64,000 nucleotides of DNA from Procambarus clarkii (lineage: Eukaryota; Arthropoda; Malacostraca; Decapoda; Cambaridae). Both the position numbers and the translations under genes were made by a program. Of this stretch, positions 1-9,930 are shown one piece after another. A model generated the notes under the pieces. It made no database searches, had not been told where the DNA came from, and was given only the letters and a program-made list of their open reading frames with translations. Where the stretch lies: contig NC_091152.1 of assembly GCF_040958095.1 (NCBI RefSeq), positions 22,567,998 through 22,631,997 on the forward strand. The letters are read 5' to 3'. Position 1 is the first letter of the stretch; each line of letters starts with the position of its first letter.

Positions 1-804
1 GAAAAAGAGAAAACCAGAATAAGGGAACTGGAGTTGGAACAGGAGAAAGAAAAGAGAAAACAAATGCAGATAGAAGCAAATAGGACTCTGGCTGAGCGAA
101 GGATCGAACATGGGTTGCCAGAGAGCACCACCCAGGTATCACACTCACCAGATGTTAGGGTTAGGGAGAAGGACATTCCCTTGTTTGTTCCCGAAGAGGC
201 AGAGAGCTTTTTCGAGCACTTTGAAAAAGTAGCCAGCATCAAAGAGTGGCCACAAGAGGAATGGGCCCAGCTGGTCCAGTTAAGATTGACCGGTGCAGCC
301 AAGGAGGCATACACCCAATTGTCACTGGAAGAGTGCCAGGATTATGCCACAGTAAAGAGCAGCATATTGCGCTCGTTTCAGCTAACCCCAGAAGCTTATA
401 GGAAGCGCTTCAGAGAGATGATCAAAGTTGGAGTGTGTACTTTTGCTGAGACAGCAAGGGATCTGGAAAGACGATTCCAGAAGTGGATTGAGGCTGCTGG
501 AGTTGGATCTTACGCTGACCTGAAGCAACTGATGGTCATGGAGAAGTTCTTGGAGATGATGCATCCCGAAACAAAGTTCAAGATCCAAGAAGCAGGGATA
601 AAGGAGGTGAAAGATGCCGCAGATAGGGCGGATATGATTACTGAAGCATATAACAGCTTGAGGGAGAACAGAGTGAGAAGCGAGGTGAGACGCAACAATG
701 GCAGACCCAGTGGAGTCTGGGGAGGAAGAAATTACGAAAGACCCAGAAGAGTCTGGGGTGAGAAGAATTTTGATAAATGGGCAGATAAAAGTAAGTACCC
801 TTAA
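1..804 (+). CDS. Gag capsid region (5' partial, closed by an in-frame stop)
   Basis: The frame is already open at base 1, so the true start lies upstream. The N-terminal part is a Glu/Lys/Arg-rich coiled-coil-like stretch (bases 1-90). The capsid part (about bases 170-680) has the order seen in Gmr1-like and SCAN-type Gag proteins: a FFEHFEKVA helix, EWAQLVQLRLTG, an ILRSFQLTPEAYRKRF helix and a KQLMVMEKFLEM helix. Gag would assemble the cytoplasmic particle that packages element RNA. The frame stops with TAA at 802-804 but stays open in the same frame after it, so the stop either splits one Gag-protease frame by mutation or is a read-through point. A GTAAGT just before it (791-796) could be a splice donor, but nothing else supports that. 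Confidence 0.7.
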   Translation, partial: EKEKTRIRELELEQEKEKRKQMQIEANRTLAERRIEHGLPESTTQVSHSPDVRVREKDIPLFVPEEAESFFEHFEKVASIKEWPQEEWAQLVQLRLTGAAKEAYTQLSLEECQDYATVKSSILRSFQLTPEAYRKRFREMIKVGVCTFAETARDLERRFQKWIEAAGVGSYADLKQLMVMEKFLEMMHPETKFKIQEAGIKEVKDAADRADMITEAYNSLRENRVRSEVRRNNGRPSGVWGGRNYERPRRVWGEKNFDKWADKSKYP

Positions 805-2463
805 ACTCAGAAGAGTAGGTCGCGCACTTCGTCTGAAAGTGAAGATGGAGGAGCTAAACGAGAAACTAATCGTGATCCAGGAAATCAAGAGTCCAGTAAA
901 GCCCCACAGAGTGCAGGTAGTGTACCTGGCCCGAGGAACTCTCATGTGAGTGGACAAAGTCAGAGCCACTCTGGTGCATATAGAAGAGACTTTTCCCAGG
1001 TGAGGTGTTACAATTGTAACGGATTGGGTCACGTGATGCGAGATTGTCGGCAGGGCAAGAGAGTTGTGACCCTGGCCATGTGTGACCCCCGAGGTAAATA
1101 TGCCAATGTGTTCCAAGACAAACCACAGAGATCAAACTTAGTGAACGAGAGGTATAGGCCGTTCATGAGCAAAGGTTGGATCAGTATAGGAGGCCAACCT
1201 GAAGTAGAAGTTGGTATCTTAAGAGATACTGGAGCAAATCAGAGCTTGATTACGAGAAGCCTGATTGGGAATGATCGACGATTAGCTGGCAGTGGGAAGA
1301 TGAAAGTATATGGGTTATTGTCTGAGAGTGACATGCCCGTTTGTACTGTCCAGCTAAGGTCGGAATATGTGTCGGCAGAGGTGATGTTGGGAGTGTGCCC
1401 CAACATACCTGTTCCAGGAGTCCAAGTGATCCTGGGAAATGACTTGTGCGGGACAAAGGTGTTGCCGAGAGTCGTAGCGGAGAATGTGCCAGAGGAGTGC
1501 CCAGGAGGCGACGGCACGGGTGGGACACCTGAGAGTGTGAACCTGACTGACATCCGAGGAGATGAGTCAGGAGACCGCCAAGCCATTGAAAACCCTGTCT
1601 CGGTAGTGATGAAGGCAGAGGTGGCCGATGAGGAAGACACTGGAGAAAGAGAGACAGTGTCGATTCAACCAGTAGAAGATATCGACGTAGATATAGTGTG
1701 GCTGTTTGATGAAGGTCCAGCCCAGGAAAATGAAGTCTCGGTGAGGTCAAAAGTGAAGATGGCCCAGCTGAAGAAGAATCATGTGAAGAGAGCGGACCCG
1801 AGAAGACCCCAGACCGCTGAAATTAAGGGTCGGAAGGTGAATGCAACTGTGCTGAGTAGGAATAAGGAAAGATGTGGACATACTGAGGACGAGAGTAGAG
1901 CGTCAAGTGGTCCACGAGCACAGAGGTATATGGATAGTGGAGTTAAGTTGTTGGAGATGTCAGGAGTTGACATGTTTCACAGAAAACGTGGAGGAGAGAT
2001 AGTGAAGAAGAGTAAGAGCCGAGGAAATGAAAGAGGAAGAGACAGTATGTGTGGAGAGACGCTGATGAGCACTCTTGGAGAGTTAGAGCGACATGTACAG
2101 TCGAGTGCTGTTGGATGTAGTACAGTGCCCGAAGAAACTTTTAGGGAACGAAGAAGAGTTGAAGGAGAAGAAAGGGAGTTGTATAGAGGTGAGAAGTGTG
2201 GGAAGAGGATGATGATGCAAGCATGGATGAATAGAAGAAAGCCGAGGACTCGATGGAAGTCAAACAGGATGAGGTCTCGGATATATGAGGAGACGAAAGG
2301 AAGGATCGTCGGTGAAGACGAGGGAGTGAAGTATGATGACAGGAGACGGAAGTATAATGGCAGTAGATGGAAGTGTGAAGACGACAGAGGAGGTACAGAC
2401 AGCAGATGTCTGACTCTGGACTTGAAGAGAAGAACACGAGGTAACGGAGGGTGGAAACAATAA
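805..2463 (+). CDS. Gag zinc knuckle, aspartic protease and basic C-terminal extension
   Basis: This continues the frame of the preceding Gag segment after its TAA. There is no convincing ATG near its start, which supports one original reading frame. A Ser/Gly-rich linker leads to a CCHC zinc knuckle at 1006-1047 (spacing C-x2-C-x4-H-x4-C), which binds element RNA. A retropepsin-like protease follows: the active-site triad DTG is at 1225-1233 and a VILGNDLCG motif near 1426-1452 marks its C-terminal part. After about base 1500 the frame runs on for roughly 960 bases as a purine-rich, Arg/Lys/Glu/Gly-rich tail with no similarity I recognise to integrase or reverse transcriptase. An intact frame of this length in an element lacking polymerase suggests either recent deletion or a retained Gag-like function in a non-autonomous element. 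Confidence 0.65.
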   Translation, partial: TQKSRSRTSSESEDGGAKRETNRDPGNQESSKAPQSAGSVPGPRNSHVSGQSQSHSGAYRRDFSQVRCYNCNGLGHVMRDCRQGKRVVTLAMCDPRGKYANVFQDKPQRSNLVNERYRPFMSKGWISIGGQPEVEVGILRDTGANQSLITRSLIGNDRRLAGSGKMKVYGLLSESDMPVCTVQLRSEYVSAEVMLGVCPNIPVPGVQVILGNDLCGTKVLPRVVAENVPEECPGGDGTGGTPESVNLTDIRGDESGDRQAIENPVSVVMKAEVADEEDTGERETVSIQPVEDIDVDIVWLFDEGPAQENEVSVRSKVKMAQLKKNHVKRADPRRPQTAEIKGRKVNATVLSRNKERCGHTEDESRASSGPRAQRYMDSGVKLLEMSGVDMFHRKRGGEIVKKSKSRGNERGRDSMCGETLMSTLGELERHVQSSAVGCSTVPEETFRERRRVEGEERELYRGEKCGKRMMMQAWMNRRKPRTRWKSNRMRSRIYEETKGRIVGEDEGVKYDDRRRKYNGSRWKCEDDRGGTDSRCLTLDLKRRTRGNGGWKQ

Positions 2464-2602
2464 GTAGAATGGACCGATGGAGTGCAGGCGTCCTAGGAGG
2501 ACAGCCTAGCCAAGAGGTGCCAGAGAGGTCAAATCATTTATGAGAAGATTATGTTTCTGGAGAGTTGTGAGCCAGATGTTGCAAGGAGCAACGAACTAAT
2601 TG
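2464..2602. other. Internal region between extension ORF and RNase H remnant
   Basis: No open frame or motif is recognisable. It is still purine-rich like the preceding tail. It probably contains the junction where the integrase-RT core was lost. Confidence 0.4.
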
Positions 2603-2710
2603 TAGACTCCTAAGGGAGTACATAAGCAGATCAACCGGTCGAACCAGTCGGTTGAAGAACGAGACAGTGTGGTGGCGGATGTATTATCCCGAGCTTTGCC
2701 ACTGGAATAA
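2603..2710 (+). pseudogene. Remnant C-terminus of RNase H/pol
   Basis: A short frame bounded by a TAG at 2603-2605 ends at the TAA at 2708-2710. Its last residues include VVADVLSRALPLE. The motif (V)VADALSR closes the RNase H domain of many Ty3/gypsy Pol proteins, where it follows a G-x-x-N stretch. That stretch is not clear here, so only about the final 20 residues are convincing. The position right before the polypurine tract suggests RNase H was the last domain of the original Pol. Confidence 0.5.
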
Positions 2711-2721
2711 CTCTCAAAAAT

Positions 2722-2734
2722 AAGGGGAGGGGAG
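2722..2734 (+). promoter_or_regulatory. Polypurine tract of the LTR element
   Basis: A 13-base uninterrupted A/G run (AAGGGGAGGGGAG) directly precedes the TGTTAT start of the LTR. This is the position and composition of the plus-strand DNA priming site used in reverse transcription. Confidence 0.75.
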
Positions 2735-4857
2735 TGTTATGCTCTCAGCCTGCAGGAGAAACGATTCTTCCCCCTTGAGAGTTATTCAGCAAGCCTGACC
2801 TAACCAGAAGGTCTAAGAAATATAGAGGTGATAACACAGATGTAAAATAGTTTGTTGGATTTAAATAACAATTTTAGATTATGGGCAGTGAAGAAGAAAA
2901 CAGATAAATGACTGGCTTGGAGATGTGGACATTTTGCTGGAGGCGTGAGGCTCGCTTCTGGAGGGCTTTGACCTCACTTGAGGCCAGACATCGCAGGGGG
3001 AAAGCCGTGCTCCGTTGAGCTCCCGTCAGAAGGGAACCCCTAGTGATATATCTCGAAGAGAAGAGAAGTGTGCAGACGTACCAGCTGTGGAATCGAGCTG
3101 GGGAAGTGTGGTCTCAAGTCCTGGGCGACGAGGATTGTTTATTAAACCGCCCAGAGACATTTTCGTGGGCTGTGTGGAACGCCCTGACCAGGCTCCGTCA
3201 GAGGGAGGAGCGCCCTTGACGAGACAATCTGTGGTAAGCACGATTTAAGCCAGTTCATAGTGATTGCTTGTAGTTGGTCATGTGCCCAGCGACAGTAGCG
3301 ATGTTTATTTATAAGTTAGACATGTTTTGATAAGGCAGAAGGCCTAAAATAAGAGAGTGGAGAGGGAGGAACACGGAGCGACATCGTCCCCTCTGAGCGC
3401 TGGCAGGCAACTGAGGGAGCCCGGCTCCTGACAGCGGATGACCCTCCCAGCGTGAGCGAGGACCACCGCCGGGCAAGGTGGAGCATGAACCCGCCCAACG
3501 GGGGAGTCCACTCTCACAGTATGTAGAGGACAGATAGAGGTTGGAGGCAAACATATTGTGTGATTATTTTTGTTTATGTGTTAAAGGGGAAACATTTTTA
3601 TTGGAGTGTCGATGGGTTGCAGGTTTGTCTTTGGGGAAGAAGTTGCTGAGAACTTCGAAGCCAGCACATATGAAGAAGTTGATGAGACTCCAAGGTAGTG
3701 GAGCAGAGGACCTCGAGCTGTGAGGAGAAGCAGTGAAGAGGAGTGTCACGTGCTTCTGTAGAGGTGATAAAGCACCATAGTTGCTCGAGGGAACTTCATG
3801 GTGTACAGCCAAGAGAGCTGTGGAGGACCCTAGCAGAAGGGTGAAGCACCGTAGTTGCTCAAGGAAACTTCATGATAGCAGCCTGGAGAAGCTGCAGAGG
3901 ATCCTGGTAGTTAAGCCCGGAAGAACCTAAAGATATCAGGGTAGTGAACTTCCAGAGGTGGAAGGGAAGTTCTGGTGGATTACTTGTAGGGAGTTGATAG
4001 TGTTTGGTTGTCATTAGCGTGCAAGACGCAGTGAGAGGTGAGTGATTGTTTGCATTCTTATGTCAAGGAGTGTTTTATACTGAAGTTTAGAGTTACAATC
4101 GTAGGCTGGATTACCTACAGATGTATGCGTTCTAGGACTGATAGAGTGATCGATTGATCATTGTTGTGTATCAATGAACATTTATACTGATATATGTTAT
4201 TGCATTCAAATGCTGATTTTCTTTGTACACATTTATAGATACATATATATATTCTCTTGCTGATGGTGCAACAGTGTATGTAGACTTGATCAACTTGAGG
4301 AAGTTGATAGTATTAGGTGGGGAATCAGAAGATAGGATACCACTTAATAAGCTGATGATAGAGTTCTAATGGTGTTGGAGTGCAACCTGATTGTAATAGT
4401 ATAGAGTATAGGATTCATTATTATTATATGTGTGTAGGTATTGTGTCCAGTAAATGTATTCCAATTTGCTGGTGCTTGCCCTTGTCCTAGTGAGGCTTCC
4501 CATGAAATAGTACAGGAGGAGAGAGAGAGAGAAAGAACCAAGAACCACTGCTGTGGACAGGGTAGAAGGTAATACTAATAAGTCAAAGGGGGATTGAGGA
4601 GATCATATCACCTAAGGAGAGAGTGGGGAGTCACAGCGGCTCGAGTGGGTGTGTGCACGTGACAACGAGGCTAAGTGTTGGAGCCGCATCCCTTAAACGT
4701 GTGACGTTGAGCCCCTCTCCAAGAGCCAGAAGCGCCAAAGGTGATCTCCTGAAGAGGTATAAGCACTCTACCGAGTTGTGGGTTGGGTTGTCCGTAGAGA
4801 AGGATCAACACGACAACACCACCGACACCAACCCACACTATAATAATAGCAATAACA
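2735..4857 (+). repeat. 3' LTR (2,123 bp)
   Basis: Its start is set by the polypurine tract and by the first shared base with the second copy at 26,651. Its end is set by the inverted terminal motif (TGTTAT at the start, ATAACA at the end) and by the first base of LINE-B sequence on the right. The LTR is long for gypsy elements. It contains an internal degenerate tandem duplication of about 77 bp (around 3760-3910, with GAAGCACC..TAGTTGCTC in each copy) and short GA runs near 4520. I see no protein-coding region in it; short open frames are incidental. Compared with the copy at 26,651-28,771 it has many substitutions left of about 4475 and none that I can see from 4476 to its right end. Confidence 0.85.
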
Positions 4858-6560
4858 AGTAATTCTTTGAGAATTCTTTGGAGACAATTCCTAACCTATA
4901 CTTCTTCTCAAGGTCATGTTTTTTATTAATGGATTTAAGTATTCCCTTTGTAAGCCAGGGATTGTTAAACCTTTTGGTTGTGACTTGTTTTGTAAGCATA
5001 GGACAGTGGGTGTTATAAAGGCTAAGAGTTTTTTGAAGAAAAGATTGCACTGCTAGGTTGATGTCCCCTATGTTACCTAACTCGGACTCCCAGTTGACAT
5101 TATCAGCAGCAGTTATAAAATTGTCTATAGCAGTTTCATTGTGCAGCCTAAAACTTAACTTCCTTGACTCTAGAGGTGGTTTGCTAATGTTAGTTAAGAG
5201 AAATGTGGGGTAATGGTCTGTAGTGCTATCGGTGATTATACCTGAAGTAAGCGGAGAGGTTATGTTTGTCCAGATGTGATCTAGAGTCGTGGCAGTACTA
5301 TCAGTGATTCTAGTAGGTCTAGTGATTAAGGGTATGAGGAAGCAGGAATTCATACAGTTAAGGAAGCTAACAGCAGTAGGGTGTTCAGGCTCGCAGAGGT
5401 CAATATTAAAGTCCCCTGCGATAATTAGGTGGTTTTTGTTCAGTCTGTTATCGAGTATTAGATTTCTAAGGTTTGAGTTGAATTCGGACACATCGGTGTT
5501 AGGAATTCTATAGACTGCACCCACAGACAGGACAGACTCGGCACCCTTGACTGAAGCTGGCGAAGATATACTCCCCACAGCAGTCTCTAGTTCTAACTAC
5601 TTTTAAGCATGTTAGTTCTTGGTGGTAGTAAAGAGCAGTGCCACTACCTCTCTGAATTTGACGACAGTTGTGAATTGCCGAGTAGTTAGGCATGTTAAAG
5701 AGTTGAGTACTATCCTCTTTCAACCATGTTTCAGTAAGTATAATAAAAGATAATTTGTTGTCAATAGTTTCAATCAAGGCACTAACATCATCGAAGTATT
5801 AACCTGGGGATCTAACATTCAAGTTGATTACAGAGATATTGTGATTATGTGTTAATACATTGTTTACATCATGTGCTGCAAAATATCTGCAATTTAGATC
5901 ATTAAAGTGATGATTGTCATAAATAGTGGATAAGAGGTTTAGTTCTAGGTCTATACTTGTCTGCATAAAAAAAGCTGGTTGCAGGAAAACAAGGCAAGAA
6001 AGGCAAATTACAAAGTAGAATTAAGCTATAAAAGGGGGAAAAATATATAAACAATACTATACAAAACAAACACAAAATGAACAACAAAAGAAAAAAATGA
6101 GGTAGCTTACAAGGGGCTTACAGGGGTACAATGGAGTAAGGGAGTATGGCGAGGCTAGGCAACCTAGGTAATAAATGAAATCAAAGAAAAAACATATAAA
6201 CATGGACTATACAAAACAAAAGATATAGATATACAAAACAAAGATATAAACAAGACTATACAATACAAAAACAAATTGAGCAAAAAAAGAAAAATGAGGT
6301 AGATTGCTTACAAGTACTCTCAGGTACACTGTAAGTAACAATTTGCAATTTGAAATACAGGCAAAGCCAGGGGTACAATGGAGTAGGGGAGTATGGCGAG
6401 GCTAGGCAAACTAAATAATAAATGAAATCAAAGAAAAAAGTTGAACAATAAACATAGGCAAATTTAAGCTAATGATTATTAACTATAAATAGTTCAGTTA
6501 TGACTGTATAATTAATAAGACTTAAGGAAATATTAATGCACTCAATTAATTAAGTTCAGT
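4858..6560 (-). mobile_element. LINE-B 5' half (endonuclease region), copy 1, interrupted by the LTR
   Basis: This is the minus-strand 5' part of a non-LTR retrotransposon: an A-rich untranslated leader (about 5990-6560) and an APE-type endonuclease in two frames (about 5990-5508 and 5578-4858). Endonuclease motifs in order are LNVRS, LTETWL, VYRIPN, AGDFNIDL (GDFN at residues 55-58 of the second frame), LDHIW and TDHYP. The enzyme would nick target DNA to prime reverse transcription. The frame is broken near 5510-5580, and copy 2 (28,772-30,482) has the same break, so the two share one ancestor. The reading ends where the LTR begins; the reverse transcriptase half is not next to this copy. 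About ten substitutions in 1.8 kb separate it from copy 2. Confidence 0.8.
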
Positions 6561-6696
6561 AAATGACAAGTGAAGAGTAAGTTCTAGATGTTACTACTGC
6601 TCGGCTTAGACTCAGTTACAAGTATCTCTGGGAATTATCATTATCTGTTGATGTAGACCTGAACAAATGTAAACTGTGTCAACAAAACTATTCGCA
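6561..6696 (+). pseudogene. RNH-LINE C-terminal fragment, copy 1
   Basis: The plus strand reads VLDVTTARLRL, then YKYLWEL and the start of a Cys/His cluster (CKLCQQNYSH), matching the C-terminal gag-knuckle-like region of an RNase-H-bearing LINE. The same sequence flanks LINE-B copy 2 at 30,483. Similarity between the two copies stops after the first histidine at about 6696, where a different part of the same LINE type is joined. That marks a rearrangement breakpoint. Confidence 0.65.
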
Positions 6697-7172
6697 CAAC
6701 TCCATCACCCGGGGAGGATGGAGTTACTGACGGCATACTGCATATGCTTCTGCTAGTTCCAAGGAATACCTTTCTTCAATTGTATAATTGAGCTATTAAC
6801 TGGGGAGCTTCCTAAGTCATGGACCAACAGTGTTATTATTCCCATTCCTAAACCTCACCAGCCGAGTGCTTTATGCCAAGTCTCCCTCACTAGTTGTCTC
6901 TATAAGTGTCTTGAGAGGATGTTCTCAACCGTCTCCTTTACAAAATTAATAATATGATGTCTCCCCAGATATATGGCTTTATGCATGGAAAGAGTGTACA
7001 TCACTGTATTACTACATTCTTCACCCTGCATACTGATAGGTCATATACCACTTTCCTAGATCTTAAGTCAGCCTTTGACATTGCTAACCCACACGTCATT
7101 CTGAGAGAACTTGCTAAAATGAATGTTGGAATGTTAATGTTAAAAATTGTTCAAACTGAAATAAATATATAA
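6697..7172 (+). pseudogene. RNH-LINE reverse transcriptase fragment
   Basis: The plus strand, with frameshifts, reads PGEDGVTDGILH, then PKSWTNSVIIPIPKP, SLTSCLYKCLERM, IYGFMHGKSVHHCITT and TFLDLKSAFDIANPH. These are consecutive RT blocks from the fingers to the first catalytic aspartate (block A, FLDLKSAFD). The second catalytic motif (xxDD) is absent and similarity ends after KMNV near 7125. It is a dead fragment. The block order suggests an I/Jockey-like LINE, the group that often carries RNase H, but the clade is not certain. Confidence 0.65.
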
Positions 7173-7373
7173 CACTGTACGGTACAGTTGTGTTTAATTA
7201 TGTTTTGCGATTCCTTTGGAAAAGGTATTTGTGCACCAAGTACTACTAGGTCATTATGAGATATGCTGAATGTTGTCAATATACCATCTGAATACGCTTC
7301 ACTTTCCGTTAATCATTGGACGTCCTAATGATTAAGGTCCCCAAAAGGACTTAATCAGACCTCAGTGGATAAT
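7173..7373. other. Unassigned sequence before assembly gap
   Basis: I recognise nothing in it. It contains no open frame worth noting and ends at the run of Ns. Confidence 0.5.
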
Positions 7374-7873
7374 NNNNNNNNNNNNNNNNNNNNNNNNNNN
7401 NNNNNNNNNNNNNNNNNNNNNNNNNNNNNNNNNNNNNNNNNNNNNNNNNNNNNNNNNNNNNNNNNNNNNNNNNNNNNNNNNNNNNNNNNNNNNNNNNNNN
7501 NNNNNNNNNNNNNNNNNNNNNNNNNNNNNNNNNNNNNNNNNNNNNNNNNNNNNNNNNNNNNNNNNNNNNNNNNNNNNNNNNNNNNNNNNNNNNNNNNNNN
7601 NNNNNNNNNNNNNNNNNNNNNNNNNNNNNNNNNNNNNNNNNNNNNNNNNNNNNNNNNNNNNNNNNNNNNNNNNNNNNNNNNNNNNNNNNNNNNNNNNNNN
7701 NNNNNNNNNNNNNNNNNNNNNNNNNNNNNNNNNNNNNNNNNNNNNNNNNNNNNNNNNNNNNNNNNNNNNNNNNNNNNNNNNNNNNNNNNNNNNNNNNNNN
7801 NNNNNNNNNNNNNNNNNNNNNNNNNNNNNNNNNNNNNNNNNNNNNNNNNNNNNNNNNNNNNNNNNNNNNNNNN
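7374..7873. other. Assembly gap (500 N)
   Basis: Exactly 500 consecutive Ns followed at once by a CT microsatellite. A round number suggests an arbitrary scaffold gap, probably caused by the microsatellite, so the true distance is unknown. Confidence 0.95.
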
Positions 7874-8083
<210 letters not shown>

Positions 8084-8089
8084 TTATTA

Positions 8090-8340
8090 ACACATGTGGT
8101 ACACGCACAAGGGGACACAGGTGGAAGCTGAGTACCCAAATGAGCCACAGAGAGATTATAGAAAGAACTTTTCAGTGTCAGAGTAGTTAATAAATGGAAT
8201 GCTTTAGGCAGTAATGTGGTGGAGGCTGATTCCATACACAGTTTCAAGTGTATGGAAAGTGTATGTATTCAAGTGGCGGGACCAAAGAGCCAAAGTTCAA
8301 CCCTTGCAACCACAACTAGGTGAGTACATACATACATACA
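8090..8340 (-). repeat. Dispersed repeat with LINE-like tail (same family as in each macrosatellite unit)
   Basis: The reverse complement contains GGCGTCAGCC-like, CACCACAT and ACTGAAAAG segments that reappear in plus orientation at 32,248-32,480 and in every later macrosatellite unit. In translation it resembles the F-S-V-R-V-V-x-x-W-N tail found after the RT of several LINEs. The right end reads CTAGGTGAGTAC followed by TACA repeats, the same motif that builds the 139-bp satellite at 9,931. Confidence 0.6.
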
Positions 8341-8786
8341 TAAGATATAAAACAGTGGAGGATTCCCAGGTAGAACAATCAACCACAATGCCCATTACCC
8401 CTTTACCCTGATGTCCTTAACTACACAACTATACAGAGTCATTAACACGTGTAATGGCTGATCCCCCATCACGATAGCATAAAGACCAATTGCTTGACCC
8501 GCAGTCTGTCTTGCTCCTCAAATAATTTTCGGGTTAACATGAAAACGTCTCTCGAGTTTATCTTTCTAATGTGTTTTCCCATCTTTCATTTTATCAGCTT
8601 AGTTCCTTTATTATGCCCAATTACTCATCCTTGAGCGTAGTTAAACTGAACCCAAATTTAAAAAAAGTTCCTTGCTAAGCAAGCTACAGTCTTGATAAGT
8701 CAGATATATTGTTTGTTAACACATTTTCAACAATGAACAGTCAGTTTTATCAAGCTAACATATATATTAGATTATACTGGTATAAT
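8341..8786. other. Unassigned AT-rich sequence
   Basis: No recognisable gene, RNA or repeat. Confidence 0.5.
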
Positions 8787-8843
8787 TATATATATATATA
8801 TATATATATATTATATCTATATATATATATATATGTATTATAT

Positions 8844-8913
<70 letters not shown>

Positions 8914-8935
8914 TATATATATATATATATATATG
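8787..8935. repeat. (AT)n microsatellite
   Basis: Nearly pure alternating AT with a few TGTA and TTA interruptions. All open frames here are artefacts of the dinucleotide. Confidence 0.95.
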
Positions 8936-8954
8936 TATGTATGAGTGTGTGTGT

Positions 8955-9115
8955 ACATGTATACAACATTAATAATTTTGTAACTAGCGTCAAACATTGT
9001 TATTTGCTTAGCTAAACGAACTAGAGGCTTCCGGTCCTGAACCGATTATGTGCCTCTGTAATCCTTTACAACACGGCCCACGGGATGGGTATGGGGTGCA
9101 TAATAAAGAAAGCAA
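8955..9115 (+). repeat. RNH-LINE 3' untranslated fragment
   Basis: It contains TTGTAACTAG, TTGCTTAGCTAAA, ATTATGTGCCTCTGTAA and a GGGGTGCATAATAAA end, the same order as at 30,930-31,075 downstream of the RNH-LINE C-terminus. It is a truncated 3' end without coding sequence. Confidence 0.6.
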
Positions 9116-9216
9116 TAGAAGAAATTGAAATTGCATAATACGGTTATTGACATTCAATAATAGTAAGATAAAGCAATGAGGACCAAATGGAGACCAGTGA
9201 TCAGTGTCTTGTATCC

Positions 9217-9345
9217 CCTGCAATACCTCAAATCCTACGTACCTCACTGACAGGCTCCAGTATGTTTCTGTGAATAATCAATTTCTCCCACCTACCATCA
9301 ACATTGGTGTTCCTCAGGGCAGCATACTTGGCATACTTGGGTATC
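9217..9345 (+). pseudogene. LINE-B reverse transcriptase fragment
   Basis: With one frameshift the plus strand reads LQYLKSY, then [12 protein letters not shown] and [12 protein letters not shown], matching the RT palm of LINE-B at about 25,735-25,830 (minus strand). Only about 40 codons remain. Confidence 0.7.
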
Positions 9346-9930
9346 CTTTGGAGGTGCTTATCCAGTTCTCACTTGAACACTGTGGGGGATTGCCAGTTAT
9401 GCCATGCAGTTATGCAATGTATGAATCTATCTATAAGTCCACCAATCTTTGTAAAAATTTCTTGTATGGATGTACCTTACCTAAATAAACATTTATTATT
9501 ATTATTTTTATTTAGGATTCATCAACTGCCAAAGATATTCACATGTCAGTATAATTCTGGCGAGAGAGAGGTTTGGGAAAAGCCGTTATACCAACTAGTC
9601 AGCAATAAGGGTGATATTTGTGGGGCACAGGCACACTCGGCCTGGCCCATTAACCCCCAACTGACACTATAACTACTAGCTACTAGGTACATGAACATAA
9701 TTACATAATTTACGTACGTAATTTAAGGTACATAATTACTAGGTACATGAGGACTGGCCATTGTACATATAGACCTGAAAAAGTGTAACTTAGCGACAAC
9801 AAGAAAATATTGAATCACAAGACCAACGACGACCATTCCCTTACCCTGCCATAAACACTGAAATTTGACACCCTACCTCTGGAGCCACCCTGACCACAGG
9901 TCCACCAACTACATTTCCCTCCCTCCAACA
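9346..9930. other. Dispersed-repeat fragment and unassigned sequence
   Basis: 9346-9490 has the look of a common dispersed repeat (TTATCCAGTTCTCACTTGAA) but has no second copy in the window. The rest, with a short ATT run and TACGTACGTAA palindromes near 9710, is not recognised. Confidence 0.35.

Larger units (their letters stand above)
1..4857 (+). mobile_element. Ty3/gypsy (Gmr1-like) LTR retrotransposon, 3' part, internally deleted
   Basis: This is the right-hand portion of an LTR element running off the left window edge. In order I see a Gag capsid region with SCAN-like helices, a CCHC zinc knuckle, an aspartic protease, a long basic extension, a short remnant ending in VVADVLSR (the usual end of a Ty3/gypsy RNase H), a polypurine tract and a 2.1-kb LTR beginning TGTTAT and ending ATAACA. 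No integrase or reverse transcriptase core is present. In most gypsy elements the integrase follows RNase H. Here the RNase H tail lies immediately before the polypurine tract, as expected for Gmr1-like elements, whose integrase precedes RT-RNase H. The Gmr1 assignment rests on the SCAN-like Gag and this order and is inference. It is a defective, probably non-autonomous copy. The 5' LTR and primer-binding site lie outside the window. Confidence 0.75.
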
